From: Solea solea
Taxonomy: Eukaryota; Chordata; Actinopteri; Pleuronectiformes; Soleidae
Direction of reading: 5' to 3'
Length of the DNA: 64,000 nucleotides
Assembly (NCBI RefSeq): GCF_958295425.1
Contig: NC_081144.1
Span: 3,769,739-3,833,738 of the forward strand
Below the pieces are notes generated by a model. It worked only from the letters and a program-made list of their open reading frames with translations, made no database searches and was not told the origin of the DNA. Every line of letters starts with the position of its first letter. Within the stretch, counting starts at the first letter, position 1. A program made the translations under genes and the position numbers. Shown piece after piece: positions 25,598-39,478 of this stretch.

Positions 25598-25863
25598 ACA
25601 GTACTTTGCAAAAATCATTAGATTTGTTGCTTTAGCAATGCTGAAATGACCTTACAGTATAATTATCAATCACTTCATTGGAACATAATCCAGAAAATAA
25701 CAAATTTTTCGGAAACAAACCTGTAGTTTGTGTCAAGGAAAACCCCAGAACCCTGTATCTAATCTGTGTTTGTCAGCAAATATCTGCTGTGAAAAAGGTC
25801 CTTTGACAGACATAAAAACAACAAAGCTGGTGCTGGAGCCCTGAGACTTTTGCACGGTACTGT
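25598..25863. mobile_element. non-autonomous Tc1/mariner-like element
   Basis: The left end ACAGTACTTTGCAAAAATC and the right end (complement of ACAGTACCGTGCAAAAGTCTC) are inverted copies, typical of a teleost Tc1 subgroup. The interior of about 220 bp has no transposase frame. Confidence 0.65.
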
Positions 25864-27912
25864 GTGTTTCTACGTGGGTCAGGACCCCAACATGACGCTT
25901 CACTTTTCCCTCTCGTAACCACAGGATGTTGATTAAGAAGAGACGAGCAGCAGATAAATGTTTGAACCGTCACTAATGGGCATTCTCGTGTCTCATAATG
26001 AGGCTCGTTAGGGCTGATGTTACAGCTGCATGACCGAGCGGCCTTAATAAGGAAAGTGACCCAACACCAACGTGAGCGGCGATGCTTCTCCTCTCTCGAC
26101 AGTGCACTACTACTACTACTCTCTTCTGTGGCCTCTACCTCTTTTCACTTGTCTGTCTGCCTCCCCCCCCTTAATTTGCCACAGCAACCCCCCCCTCCCT
26201 CACCCTCTCACCCTCCACCACCAATCCCCCCCACCCTGTGTGTTTGGCAGTCACACAGTCAGCCATGTGTGTGCTGAAGACGTTACATAATTCCCTCCTT
26301 TCACGGCACTCCAGATCAAAGAGAACAAACCAGCACAGAAAAATTGCTCCTTGCTGTTTTCCCCCCTCCATCGCCGTGGTCTTCTTCTTCTTCTTCCTCC
26401 TATTCTTCTTCTCCGCCATCACGTTGCTTTATCCGACTTCAGTAGCGAGAGACTGTATACAGTAGACTGCTGCATTATTATCTGCTTCAGCATTCCCCTT
26501 CATGTCGAAAAGACCAAACGGTGCGAACAAACAGCGGGAATGATCAGAGGTGACGCGTGTTGAAATGAAATTTACAGAAAAAGGAATGAAGAAATATGTT
26601 CAGGTTTCAGAAGCTAACACCGTTTTTTTTTTTTATGATGTGCTCTCTTTCATTTACCTTGCTTTGTACCTCACACATGCAAGGAATTCAAGTTTAGCCC
26701 CGTCAGGAATAAAATAAATGGAAAAAAAAAATACAAGAACGTGTAGGAAAAAGTGAGCGTTTTCACAGAAAAACAGCAAAGAAGTTCCATTTGTTACAGC
26801 TTTGTCAGCCTTTTTGCAGAATTCTCTTTGTGTGAACGTGCAGCTTTTCTCTGTCATATTGCTGATATTTTCTGCGATTTGTAATAGATTATATAGGAGA
26901 AGCAAAAACCTATTCCATTTTGTTGGGTTAGTGGTTGTATTGGACTATATTGTGTGAAATGTTGTTTGCTTATTCACATGAATTGTTATGCTTTATTCTT
27001 TATAATGTGCAACCAAAAATAAATTCACATATATCATTAACACATAGTAACACAGAGCTACAATTTAATGAGTTGTAAAAAAGCTCGACTCATTCACTAA
27101 AAAAAAAAACCAATGGTCTTTGTTAAGTGTAGGAAATAGTGACACAGAGATAGAGATGGAAAGAAGGAGAAAACGGCATTGAATGCTGTCAGAGAGGCCG
27201 GGGCCTGTCCACATCCTCATGAGAATTGAAATAATGAGTGTGTGCTGGGAGAAGATTTACCTCCAATGCCAAGGGCAGGCAGTGTATTTTGCAACCCAAG
27301 GGCACAAATGACAAACTACGGCAAATAAAAACGCTTTTCAAGCTTTTAGTGTGTAGTTATCAAAGATGAAATGCTATGGAGGGAAAAAAAATAAAAAATA
27401 AATCTAACCTCTGCCTCTCCCTCCCTTTCCCAAGCACGTCAGAGAACCACCGTGGCCTTCACAGACACAGGAAGGATGTTGGTCTTTGTTTGTGATGTAA
27501 GCTGCACTTTAAAATGCAAAAACAGGGGCTACTGTGGAAATATGATGGCACAAGATGGCCGTCTGATTCTTGGTGTTAGCTACAGTATAATATCAGTTCC
27601 GGTGAAGGTGATGTGATGTCTGCCATGTTTGCCTTTGTTCAGTTCCCTCTGACCAACAAAAAGCAGCAGGAACAGGTGGAACAACCTTGTATGAAAGAGC
27701 TGTTAGGGCTGTGTGGTGTTTGAGTTCAAGTTAAACATGATTTGATTGGCTGACGCTGGAGCTGATGCTGGATGCACGCAACGTGCTATTATCAGAGGTG
27801 GAGGAAATTTCAGGACTTGACTAAGCCTTGAGTAAAATGACTTGAAATGACTTGACTTATGGAATATTTACATTTTCTTAAATATTGAGGGGTGACTGTT
27901 ATTTTTTTTAAA

Positions 27913-27921
27913 ATTATTATT

Positions 27922-27971
<50 letters not shown>
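27913..27971. repeat. (AAT)n microsatellite
   Basis: A long AAT/ATT run. It creates a spurious leucine-rich frame on the minus strand. Confidence 0.95.
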
Positions 27972-27973
<2 letters not shown>

Positions 27974-30487
27974 TAATATTTGTTTTTATTAACAATTCAG
28001 ATTTATGGTACCGTGAAGCATAAAACTCTAGCAGTTCAAAATGACTGTCTTTTTTTTAGCACATTTAAATGCAAAATATCTTGGAAGTCATCTTCATCTT
28101 CTATATTCAGACTTGCTTGATTTAAACTTTGCTTGATTCTTGCAAGAATCACACTCTGTTCCATCTCCGGTGCAAATGGCAGTTTCAAGACATAAACTTT
28201 ATCGATATATATTAACGATTTTTTTGATTGGCATTGGAGAAAACTAATCTTGCTGTTAAAGCACCACAAGTCATAATAGTTATACTGTATATGTATGATG
28301 TGCTGTGCACTGTCTCTGGCTCCCATGATTCCCTCCAAAGAGCTGGGATCAGCAGCAGCATCCTTATCTGTGTTAACCCCAGGTGATGGAGAGTGGGTCA
28401 CTGGAGGAGCAGAGAGGCAGGGTTATCGCTGGCCCTCAGCCTGAAAGGAGCCTGTGCAGGTGAACCAAAAATAAAAGCATCTTTAGGACATGGGCACATG
28501 CATTCAGTGGTGCAGAAGCGACGTGTGGCCGTGGCATTAAATGAATCGTAAGGGGAATGGGAGAGGGCACGGCTTCAGAGTAGGTTCGGCGCTCAAGCTG
28601 TTATCACACCTGACAGTGTCTGGTTCTGTGTCCAGTGGTGCACACGGCATACGTAAGCGGCTGGTCGTCTGTGAGGCAGAGTGATCGGCTGTGGCGTGTC
28701 ACGTGCCACATTAGGTGTTGCTGCCTCGAGGACGTGTTTGACACGGCACACAAACTTCAGTCCAGCATATACAAGGCTTCACCACCTTCCATCCTCATTA
28801 GAGGATATTAGCAATGTGATGTAAAAAGAAACAGCCACTTTTAATTGTTTTGCAACATATTTTATGTCAAACTTCAGTAAAAAATAACCGTAAAATGATA
28901 CTGGTTATTAGGCAGAAAGAAAAGTAAGTGTTGTTGGACGAGATGCTTTGTGCGGAACCTCTATTGCCCCCTGTGGACCTGTGAGTAATTACCCCAACAC
29001 TGCAGTTAGGATTTTGACCTAGTTTCCTCCCCCTCCCCCAGTCACACACCTACACACCACACACAAACGTTAGTTTTAAAAAAATGGAATCTACACACAC
29101 AAAAATGTGTTTAGGAGACCTTTATTTACTCTGATTTCACCAAACATCGTTAGCACTGACAGGACAAAGTGTTATCATATATTAAAGTGTTACATGCTCT
29201 TTTTTTCCCTTTCAAAAGAAGAAGAAAAACAAAAGATTAACCAGTTGAAATCAAATTCTGGTCAGAGTAGATACTTTTTCTTCCAATTAACAATACAATA
29301 AGTTAGACATCCCATGATTATGTCATTGTGTAATGTGAACAAATCACTAGAAAAAAAACATTTGTTTGATAACTTTGATTTATGCTCAGTTGTCAAACCT
29401 TGAGAGAGGATGCAAGTAATATATTTCAAAATAAAATACCTAATGGGACGTGAGTTTGAGCCATTAACTATTTATTATTGATCTTTTTGGAGCACTTGAC
29501 ATATGTGCTGTCTCCATGTGTGTCTCACTGAGGTTACACCAGTGACGATCTTCAGTTTCTTCCACTTCCTCCATCTTGATATTACTGACCTCTTGCTCCA
29601 TGCAGGCTGTTCAGTCAGTGCCTGAACGAGGAGGAGGAGGACGAAGGACAGACTGGACAGGCCACTGTGGCCTGACCTGCTCTGCCTCACTCATCAGTGA
29701 GCACAGTTCCCAAACCTCACTGACGGATCAGAATAGAAAGCATTGCACATCACAGATATGAGTCACCGCAGCCCCAAGTCCAAGCATGTCCTGAAGGCCC
29801 TAAGACCTCTTAATCACTGTGTGTGTGTGTGTGTGTGTGTTGTGGTATCTGTGAATGAATGCATATTCATTTTGCATATGTGCTAAAAGTTTCTCTATAT
29901 GTTTTCAGCGAGTCAGAAAGAGTCTCAACAGGACACATTCAGGACACAGCGCCGTGTGCATCCTCTGTGCGTGTGTGTGTGTGTGTGTGTCGTCTCAGTT
30001 TCCAGTTTGTTTTTGTTGGACGTCAGTGTTTGTGTATGTGGGTCACCTTGAATATCGGTGTCTTATTCTGCACAGTCAAGGGCGTCGTCACTCGTCGTGC
30101 AACAGCAGCGATAATTCATGCAAACACGCGTGGAGGTCACTTGGTCACATTTGCATAGAACTGTGTGCCAAAAATAATCAGATCTGTTTTAACACACAAG
30201 TGATCACAGACTGGTGATCACTTGTCGTGTTTATTTTTAAATGAAACTGACAACAGTTTGAGGATCCTCAGCTTCCTTGTTCACTCGCTCACTCGCTCGC
30301 CACTTTTCCCACATTACCTACGTTTTGCTGTTGTTACAAATTGGACGAGACTCAGCAAACATCCAGAGGAGGAAAGTGCCAAGTATGTGCCGGCGTAATC
30401 TGACAGAACTTATTTAGAATGCAGATCTTTACTAAAGCCGTGCCTGGAGCAGCTGCTCCTGTCTTTGCACTCGGAGAGAGAGCACTT

Positions 30488-30523
<36 letters not shown>

Positions 30524-30614
30524 TCCATGCCCATGTTAACACAAGCATTTATGCAAATATGTGTGCACAAAACATCCTTTTTATGTACACTTACACACAC
30601 ACATGCCTTTATTA

Positions 30615-30705
30615 CCTTTTAAACTATTGCAATTCTCTGTATGATGGTCTGGAGCAGTCGTCTCTCCGTCACCTACAGGTTGTCCAAAATCATCTGGAAG
30701 CAGTG
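30615..30705 (+). mobile_element. LINE reverse-transcriptase fragment
   Basis: One frame reads LNYCNSLYDGLEQSSLRHLQ then VVQN. This matches the C-terminal part of L2/CR1-clade reverse transcriptases (family pattern LDYCNSL...LQ.VQN). Fewer than 100 bases survive. Confidence 0.65.
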
Positions 30706-30777
30706 TGGGATCATGGGAATTATTGTCTTGTTGCATTGTTTGGTACACCTGGGTGTTTGCACTTTATGGGGAGAGCT

Positions 30778-30960
30778 TCCCGGCAGCCCACGGCCGAGTG
30801 GAAAGGGAACTTGGCTTTTAAATGGACGGTTGCCAGTTCGAGTCCCCACCAGGTTGAAGGACTGGTTTACCCCTGAGCAAGGTACCCAACCCCCATCGCT
30901 CTGTGGCCGCTGCTCAGTGGCTGAACACTGCTCTGAATTCTAGGAGGGTTTCTAGTAGAG
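30778..30960 (+). mobile_element. tRNA-derived SINE
   Basis: An A-box-like CGGCCGAGTGG and a B box AGTTCGAGTCC are present, followed by the teleost SINE body motif CCTGAGCAAGGTACCCAAC. It is the same family as the damaged copy at 14640-14770. Confidence 0.65.
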
Positions 30961-33900
30961 GGAGAGTTCAATGCAATAATAAAATAAAAGTAGATGTTTA
31001 GCCACAGAAGGTACAGCATGGATGATGCAATTAAAAGTCTAGTGTGTAAAATTTAGGGGGGGATTATTTAAATTTGCCAGAAATAAAACATAAAATAATT
31101 GTTCTTCATTTCTTTTTTTACAAGTGTACCTGGAAGTGAACTCACCGAACCTTTAAAAAGGTGTACTCACCTGGCTTTGTGTTTATTTTAGAATTCATTT
31201 TCAAAAAACGTGTAGCATTTGTTTCTTTAAGTCTTAATAACATGGTGCCATTTTATTTGACAGAGCTCGTAAAGCCCCACACTCCAGGCAGAGTACTGAG
31301 TACAGTACGTCCAATTACTCTTGCTCATGTCAAGATCACGGCTAAAAAAAAACAGAGGCGGAGGAACCCTTTTTTCCCGAGGCGTCCCCATAGCTGTGAA
31401 ACTATAGACGACGACTTCTCTCTTCTCGCTGGCTTTCAGCTCAGATACCTTGGTTTTTATTATGCATACACAGGTTACTTTTAATTTCTGATATTGTAAT
31501 TTTTGTACATCACTTTGAACAACAGAGGTTGTTTTTAGAAATACATTTTAACTTTATTTAACATGCAGGTGCTTGAATATAAAGAACTGAGAGTCCATGT
31601 GGGTAAAGGATTATTAAATACAGTGAAACAGGCATTTTTCTGTTGTCATTTGTACGTAAGAACAGGCAAACAAATAACTCCATTTGATGTCAACAGAGAT
31701 TTCCAGCTATTATCAAAGTCCCAGAGACTAAACCCCAACATAAGACGAAGCCCAGATTAGAGCAAAGACCCTGCATGCTGAAACCCTTTGGGCTGTAGAT
31801 CCAGGAGGAAGCTATTAGAGGAGCTTCACTGGAGAACTCACCCTTTCCTCCCACTGGCGTCACATCAGGGCACAAGATCATCCATGATCACCCACTCTAC
31901 ATGACATGCAGGCAGCGTGTAACATGGAGAGTTTCTCTCCTTGGAAGAAGTTTGGTTTGAGCAATTCAGACATAGCTGCTGTTGCACCTGGTTGAATAAT
32001 AGGATGTATTTGCTCAGATATTCTGAAATAGTCACACGCATCTACTGCATGAGATAATATGAAGGATGAACAAGAGATTACTCTTTATTTTCTGGATATT
32101 TGCTGCTCCCTGATTCCTTTTTCAGTACATGACCTTAGAAAAAGAAAAAAGGATTAGTGCTTTCACACCAGAGTTTGTTTCCTTGGATTGTCTGCTTCGT
32201 TTGGACAGGTGTGAAACTCCTCAGAACTCCGGTCCACCTGAAAACGTGGGTCTCACTTGAACCCTGGTGCGATTAGCTTACTGTGGGAAATGCAAATGGG
32301 CAATTCAGAGAACCAAAGAGATGAGATGAGGAGGTATGAACACCAAAGTAAAAACAGAACCCCCTAGACTGCATACATGTGTTGTTTTTCCATTCCATTG
32401 GATTTCCATTGTCAGTCCTGGCCAATCGATGAGCCAGGTTTTCTACTTCTGCATGTTTTTTTACTTCCTGGTTAGTACTTGCCCCAAACAAGCAGCTGTT
32501 CTAACTGTGTGATGTTGTCCAGGTGGTTTGGTTTGCTTACATAAGGAGTGAACATTTTCGGCAATCCCTGCCCAATCTAGTTCCCTGTACTATCCTGCTG
32601 TGAATGTGCCCTTAGTCAGACTAAAACTGGACTTTTATAACACATGTAAACATGTTAGTTTTCCCACTCATGGCTTCAAAGATGCTTTGTCACAAGCAGA
32701 TACTGCAGGAGCAACTTGGGATGTAGCACTGTGAGATCTTGCTCATGGTAGGACTCTGGTGAGAAGGTCAGAGCAAGTGCACTAACAGGAACCCTTCCAC
32801 ATCTTCAGAAGATATCTCAGAGTCCCAGGTGTGTCACCCCTTAACTCTGAACACCTCACCAGATATCACCCTCCAAAAGGTTCCAACTGTGGTCACTCGA
32901 CAGCCACAACCACATCTGGTCTGGATCTGGTCTTGGCTGCTGCGGCTATCTTCCCGGTGGATTTCTTCAGTAGTTTGAGATCCAACCCGATGTTCTCTCA
33001 GGAAAAGCACACTGATGTTGTTACACAGAAGAATAAGACAACAGCAACTTAATCATGGTGATAATCAGGTCAGTCGATTTGTTGGACAGATGAGGAGACC
33101 CATTTTATGCTACGTCAGCTTAAAGAATTGAATGTTCATGGATGGTAGGAAGATGCTGAACATGCTAACGACTTCACGGCGGACACACTTCATTCAATAA
33201 ATCGATCCCCCACCGATGCTCGACTAGTTGGGACGAGGACAGGCTACAGTACAACTGTACTGTAGCAGCTCACCTGTACATGGAAATGTACAGAGTGTTT
33301 GACTTTGCCTGTTACCTCAGCCTAATTTGCATTAGGTGCTGTAATCTACAGCGACTCCCCGATAAGCCTCTGGCATACTGGCGAGATTGTTATGAGTTTT
33401 GACAAAAAGACGAAGATGAAGCGCGAGTGCAAACTGAAAGTAGCACGGTCACAGAGTGCCCTGGTGAGCTGCAATTGTTCTCTAATTGACTCTCACACAT
33501 ATTCATTATATTCACAGTTTTTATTCCTTATTTTTATTAAAAACATTTTTTTTTCCTTTTTTTTAACCACGTACAGATTCAGGTTATTGTAGGTTGAAAG
33601 AGACAGGGTGGGGGGAAGGGAACTGTAATGTAAATGAAAGCCCCTTTGAAGGGTCTGTATAATTTCCTAAAGAAGAGAGGTTTGTTAATTCAAACGCAGA
33701 TATTCAGCACAGGGAGTGAGATAAACCCTGATGATTTGTGACAGGACGACCTCTTCAGCATATATTTGCTGAAATCATACACTCACTCCGCTTGCCTGCA
33801 AGCCTCGCTGCCTGGAATAACTGCAGTATTTGCTGTGTCACACTATCAAACAGCAAAATCACTGGGAATCTGTCTGGGGTTTATTTGTTTTTTGTTTTTT

Positions 33901-33967
33901 TCCTGACATTGTCCCAGTGTGCTCAGAGTGCATGTGCTTGACATGGTGTGTCAGCAGCAGTGCAGCA

Positions 33968-33998
<31 letters not shown>

Positions 33999-34302
33999 AT
34001 GTGAGAGGTAGACGACGCTGGTAGCTTTAAAAGTGAACCGGTAAACAAGTTCATTTCAGCAAGGTTCACATTCAGATTGGAAACTGGGGCCCGATTAGCA
34101 TATATGCAGAGAGGCTTTGCATGCTTGACATCCTCTCAGCCCCTCTGCTGGAAATAGCCAAGCTCACAACATCCTCTGATTACATTGATATGTAGATTCA
34201 TGCATCTGCAAAGATTAGTTATTCATTAAAGTATTTGCTTTGAATCCTCGGGTGAGTGTACCTCAGACAGAAAGTCTGGGGCAAACTGAATGCATCACAG
34301 GG

Positions 34303-34335
<33 letters not shown>

Positions 34336-35499
34336 ATGTCACAAATGATCACAAAAATATGCAGGTCCGCTGACCCACAACAGCACAAACCCAATGACTA
34401 TGAAAAATCCTGGGGTTAAAAACAGAGAGAGAGAGAGAGAGAGAGTACATATCGCACATAATTATCGGCCTTTTCATCTTCACAGCAGAATTAGTCTTTC
34501 TTGCGCTAACTGGGCTTTGAGGATTAATCATTGCAGCCTGTGTGAGTTCCTAAGCTGTGGTTGTTCTGTCATCCTTTCATAAAAGCATCATGGATCACCA
34601 GCTTCCCTCCTCAGTGTCCTCTCTCGCGGCCACACTGCAAGGACTTTTTTAACTTTAAAAATAGGCTCGCCACAGAGAAGTGCCAAGAAATGCTTCACAC
34701 CAAACAGCCTCCCGTTGGTCTGATGTGGCCACAAAATGGAGCTGAGACTCTGCGTGCGGGGGGTGCATTACCACGTCGATTAATGCCATATTCATCTATT
34801 TTTAATTAATGAGTCAGCTGGTACAGTGCTGGTGTCAGTGAATGGTCAGATTTGTTTTCATAGACACAGTCACAGACCTATGTATCATCCACGTAACGAG
34901 ACAGGAAATGAAAAGGACACGAGCCACACCTCAGTGGATTGGTCCCTTTATTTTCCCATTAAGGCAAAAAAAGGGCAAATTGTCTGATGAACATGGGCTG
35001 ACAGAATGAGAACTCAATTATACAGAGCAGAGAGAGAGGCTAAGAGAGAGAGACAGAGACAGAGAGAGAGACAGAGAGCAGGAGTGAAAATACAGGCGGC
35101 GCCAACCAGGCCACCATCGTCACCGCTGCTATTAAAGCGAGGATCTGTAATTTATCCTCCTTGTGTCCAGATCGCCATCAGTAAGACAAATGTGTGTCCG
35201 TGACAAACCCAGCCAGTCATTCCCTGGTCTACCTGCAGCACATCGGTCAGAGACGGTGTCCACTGTGACGCCGTCTCACTCAGATTGACATGTTGCACTC
35301 ACATACAGAGAATTCATCCACCAAAGCCCACATTTCTCTGTGCTGTTGAGGAGTTTGTCTGTTACCAAAGCTTAAAACCCTTGAACACCTAAGCTTATTT
35401 TAACCATAAAAGGGCAGGAAAATGTTTTCCAGAATAACCTTCAATAGCTGGCAGTGATATAGAATTTACTGCGTGTTAAAATACTGTTTTAACAATTAC

Positions 35500-36660
35500 A
35501 ATTCAAGCTCTACTCGACTCTACTCAGGCACATCGTTTTCCATTACTTTATAGTACCTCATCAACATGGGCGCGAAAATGCCATGACGTTTGTTGTTTTA
35601 TATGTGACACAAACATGGCGGTGACGGTGCACTTTTGCAGCCATGGTTGCTCGCTGTAACGCTCTTGCCGGTTTTTGGATGTCGCGCTCATGACTCTTCC
35701 AGTGACAACACTCTCCTACCAATCAGTAGCTGGCAGTCGCATGTGTGTAAGGTATGTTTTCAGGATTTTAAGTCGTTTTAACTGATCGACAGTTTCAGAT
35801 CTCAGCTCGCTTGGAACCTCACCAAAGCAGGTACCAAAAAACAAAAGCACCAGGTACCAGGTACTAGGGCTTTTTTTTTTGCTTAGAATTGAGATCATGA
35901 TTCTCTGGTACGATTTTTTCACAAATCAAAATGTTTATTGCACTCATGAACCAAAGATTAGACACATTCAACTAGGCATTCAAGTAAAGTAACCGGGGGA
36001 AAATGCATGACGTCGTCGTTGGTCAGAGTGTCGTCACGGGAAGACACACAAGAATCAAACCGAACAATGCCGAACTGTAGATCAGTTAAAAAGACTTAAA
36101 CATCCTGAAAACGTGGGTTGAAATCCAACATTTAGCAAAGGAAATGTTTAAAATCTCATCATTTAACAAAGGAGTCAGGTGTATTTAGCTGCTGAGAGCC
36201 TGCGATCGCGAGCACAAGCTCGGGTCGGGTGGTTGTGTGATTCCCGTTTCTACCACCTGGGTTTTCCATCACCATCCATTTTGTATTTATTTCTCCTTAG
36301 CACACACTATGTTGTGTGTCGCTCGCACTCGACGCCGCTGCTTGTAAACTCTGAACTGCAGATGGGCGTCCGCCTCCACTGAACCACGTGATGCACAGGC
36401 GCTTCATGTGTTGAGAGAGAAGGCAGCGACAAGGCTGCGTTCGAGGTGAGAAACTGGAGGAAAACAGGATTGTTTGTTTGTGATGCAGCTCATGAAATAA
36501 AATGCAGAAGAATCCTTGTCATGTAGAAATGAGATCACGTGTAGTTGTGAATTGAGATTTTTGAACTATTTATCGTGCAGCCCTACCAGGTACTATCCCT
36601 AATGGAAAAGCAAAAACAATAAAAGAGTAGAGTCAAGCTGAGTCATGCTCGTAAAATGGA
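35500..36660. mobile_element. older repeat interrupted by a hAT insertion
   Basis: The left part begins with CTCTACTCGACTCTACTC and contains GTTTTATATGTGAC, GTCGCGCTCATGACTC and GCAGGTACCAAA. The right part, after the hAT element, ends AGAGTAGAGTCAAGC, roughly inverted to the left end. Pieces recur at 54360-54440 and at 58500-59520, so this is a family of non-autonomous DNA elements. Confidence 0.6.
35865..36585. mobile_element. hAT superfamily element with 8-bp target duplication
   Basis: Terminal TAGGGCT (35865-35871) and AGCCCTA (36579-36585) are inverted. The flanks carry an exact 8-bp duplication CCAGGTAC (35857-35864 and 36586-36593). Sub-terminal sequence such as AATTGAGAT is repeated in inverse near both ends. 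The 721-bp interior has no transposase-sized frame, so it is non-autonomous. It sits inside the older repeat at 35500-36660. Confidence 0.8.
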
Positions 36661-38317
36661 AAAACTCCATTAAACATCCTCATTTTGGCTCCACCAGTAT
36701 CTAAAGCTCTGATTTCTGTGGAGTCAACCTTGAATAGCGCACGGTTTCTGCACCTAATCATCTCCCTTCAACGAGAGATTAGGAACAACAGGCGTCTGAA
36801 TGTTAAACTGAGTGTAGTTTCCCCTCATGTGTGTCCGCATGGGAGGAAATTATTTTCCCTAGCAGCAGATAGTCTGTATATATCATTGTGTTTGGCGGTG
36901 GTCTGAATCTGTCAGTGAAAAATGGAAGCTGGAAGACCTATTTGGCAGTGGCGCACATCAGCTGCAGTGTTTGATTATCTTGTCTCTCCGTCGTCGCACA
37001 GACTTGTGAAACATCACATTTACGTCGTCTCTGAAGCAGAAGATGGAAACAACGCTGGTGTTTGCATTCAAATTAAATAATGAACATATAGAAGGAGATT
37101 CATCTACACAGTATGAGCCCGTTGGTGTGTGTGTGTGTGTGTGTGTGTGCCATCTCTCTGTTGGTATTTGCTTGTTAAGCCGCTTCCGTGTCACATCTCA
37201 TTTTTTTTGTTCCTAATCACAGCGATCCCTCTCGCTGACAGACAGCAACGCTGATTCGGCACTCTGTGTCCGTCCAGTGTCTTGTGTCTCCGTGGTTTTC
37301 AGACGCGGCAAAAAATGAAGTGGTGGCTCTACATCAACTGTGCGAGAGTCTGACTTTAGATCAAAATCAAAATCAAAATTTCTACCATGCCAGCTATGCA
37401 TTGGACGTCCATTTGGGAGCAAGTGATGTGTCCTCCCCATGTGCGCCGCAAAAACGGGTCAAAAAAGGGTTTAAATTGTACAGTTTATGCTGAGTTTCGT
37501 GGAGCAATGGAGCTGATTTTGACGGACTCAACCCTTGATGACTTGGAATTGGACTCTGGTACTTGACTTGACTTGGACTCAGAAGATTTAGATTTAGAAA
37601 GACACCGCCGCGGGAAAAAGATAGAGCAGCCAGGCTGACCTGTATATGACCTGACCACAAATGACGACTGATTATTATGATTTTAATGACACACAAAAAC
37701 CTCTGCGTGACACAGGACATTGACGTTTAGAAAAAGGTCACTCTTATAAATAAACACTATTATTTATCCAGCGATGCAACGTATGCAAAACATAAAAAAA
37801 GAAAAATCTATTAGTGCTGAAGCTGCTGAAAACATCTGGCTCTGAACTGAGACTAATTGTGTTTTGCTAGATTGCTCACAGCTAATAAAGAGCTTCCTTA
37901 TCCTGTCCTCCCCTGCCGAAAATGATGATCTATCGCGCTCGTGGACGCAGCACATCAGTTTGGGTTGTCTCTGTGGCGACTGGTTTTCGTAGGTAATGAT
38001 GCTAAATTGCACTACTGGGAATAACGGAGGCTAGTAAGTCATCCATCAGGGGCTAGTTTATATGACCTGCCATTAGGGGCATTATTCAGACCCCAGTTCA
38101 CACAAACACATAGCTTTCTGTCTCTAACCTCCTCGTCTCTTACTGTCTCTCTCTCACGTCCACATGCACAGTTCACCACTGGCTACGAGAGGGGACATCT
38201 CATTCTTTTGTCCGCGGCGAGTCATTGTGGTGGTGTCAGCTGGTGCTGTCTCTTTTATCACACTGGAAGCTAATGGAAGCAGCAACTGCAGGAGGTGGGG
38301 GGAGAAGAAGATTCAGG

Positions 38318-38352
<35 letters not shown>

Positions 38353-38759
38353 AGCCATAAGAGGCAGGGGAGATGGAGATGGGGCGGGTGGGCACATCAG
38401 GCCCCGGGGCCAGAGCTGTTTTGTGGTGATGTTTTTCTTGTTTGCTGAGGCCTCTCTCCTCTCTCCTCTCTCCTCTCTCTATCAGCTTGTGTTTCTGACA
38501 CTCCATAAACCACAAAGAAAAGGCTTCAGACGCTTTTCTCTCCTTCCCTTTTAATGTGTTTTTTTTATCCACACTTGTGTTTTCTTCCGTTTATAACCCC
38601 CTCCATGGTACACTGGATGTTCTCGAGGATATACTTTTATTTATTTTATAGTAGATGTCCCACCTGGACCTCGTTCTAACCAAACAAGAATGAATGAATG
38701 AATGAATGAATGAAAAAAAAAACTTAAAAAAAATGTATCCCTGTTTATAGTTTTATTAT

Positions 38760-39297
38760 GGAGGAGTATTAGGGCCACATGTAAAAACATAGATAGAAAA
38801 AAAATAAACCAGCATAAATTCTGAGGATTTAATTCAAATCAGACATTAATCTCATCTAACCTTTTTTACCTCATAATTCTGTCTTTAATCTCTTAATTCA
38901 GACTTTAATCTCAGAATTTGACTTTTTTCTCAGAATTCTTGACTTTTTTCCCTCATAATGCTGACTTCAATCTCTTAATTCAGACTTTTTTTCCTCATAA
39001 TTCTGATTTTAATTCATAATTCACACCTTTTTCCTCAGAAATCTGACTTTAATCTCATAATTCTTGACTTTTATTCTCAGAGTTCTGACTTTAATCTCAT
39101 AATGGGGGCGGGACTAGATAAGCTTTTGCTTCTCCCGCTTTCCCTTTCGATTATGTGTATTGTGTGAACTACACTACGATGATGAGTGATGAGTGATCTA
39201 ACTGTCATGACCGAAATAAACATATAAGTAAATAAAAATAAATAAATAATTCAGATTTTTTTTTTCTCAGAATTCTGACTGTGGTCCTAATACTCTT
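38760..39297. mobile_element. MITE with internal 20-30 bp reiterated motif
   Basis: It starts GGAGGAGTATTAGGGCCACA and ends with the inverse-related GTGGTCCTAATACTCTT. Between them, variants of CTCAGAATTCTGACTTTAAT are repeated about ten times with drift. Related elements are at 45247-45457 and near 43960-44052. Confidence 0.65.
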
Positions 39298-39478
39298 AAT
39301 GAACCCTGTTATTCAACAGAGTTTATTAAAAGAAAGAGCAGGTTATAGATAATTACTGCATCTTTGGATTCATCCTTTCATCAGTTAGTTGGGCTTGACC
39401 TAATTTCTCAGGGCTGCTGCTTTAAACACATAAGGGACGTATGCCAGGCGTGTGTTGTACTTATATTTTCTATAACTC

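Larger units (their letters stand above)
21546..39430. other. intergenic desert between vgll4 and slc6a1
   Basis: No supported gene was found on either strand over about 18 kb. Human ATG7 and HRH1 lie at the equivalent place, but no ATP-binding/ThiF-like ATG7 segment and no large HRH1-like single-exon receptor frame is present. The interval contains transposon fragments and microsatellites (listed separately), plus many GT/CA runs such as 29820-29840, 29970-29991, 30489-30518 and 33969-33996, (AAC)n at 34305-34335 and (GA)n at 34425-34446. Confidence 0.7.

Noticed and set aside
28036..28401. 121-codon minus-strand frame with an acidic end (IEDEDDFQDILHLN)
   Set aside because: It begins at GTG, has no recognised homology, no splice context, and lies in AT-rich desert.
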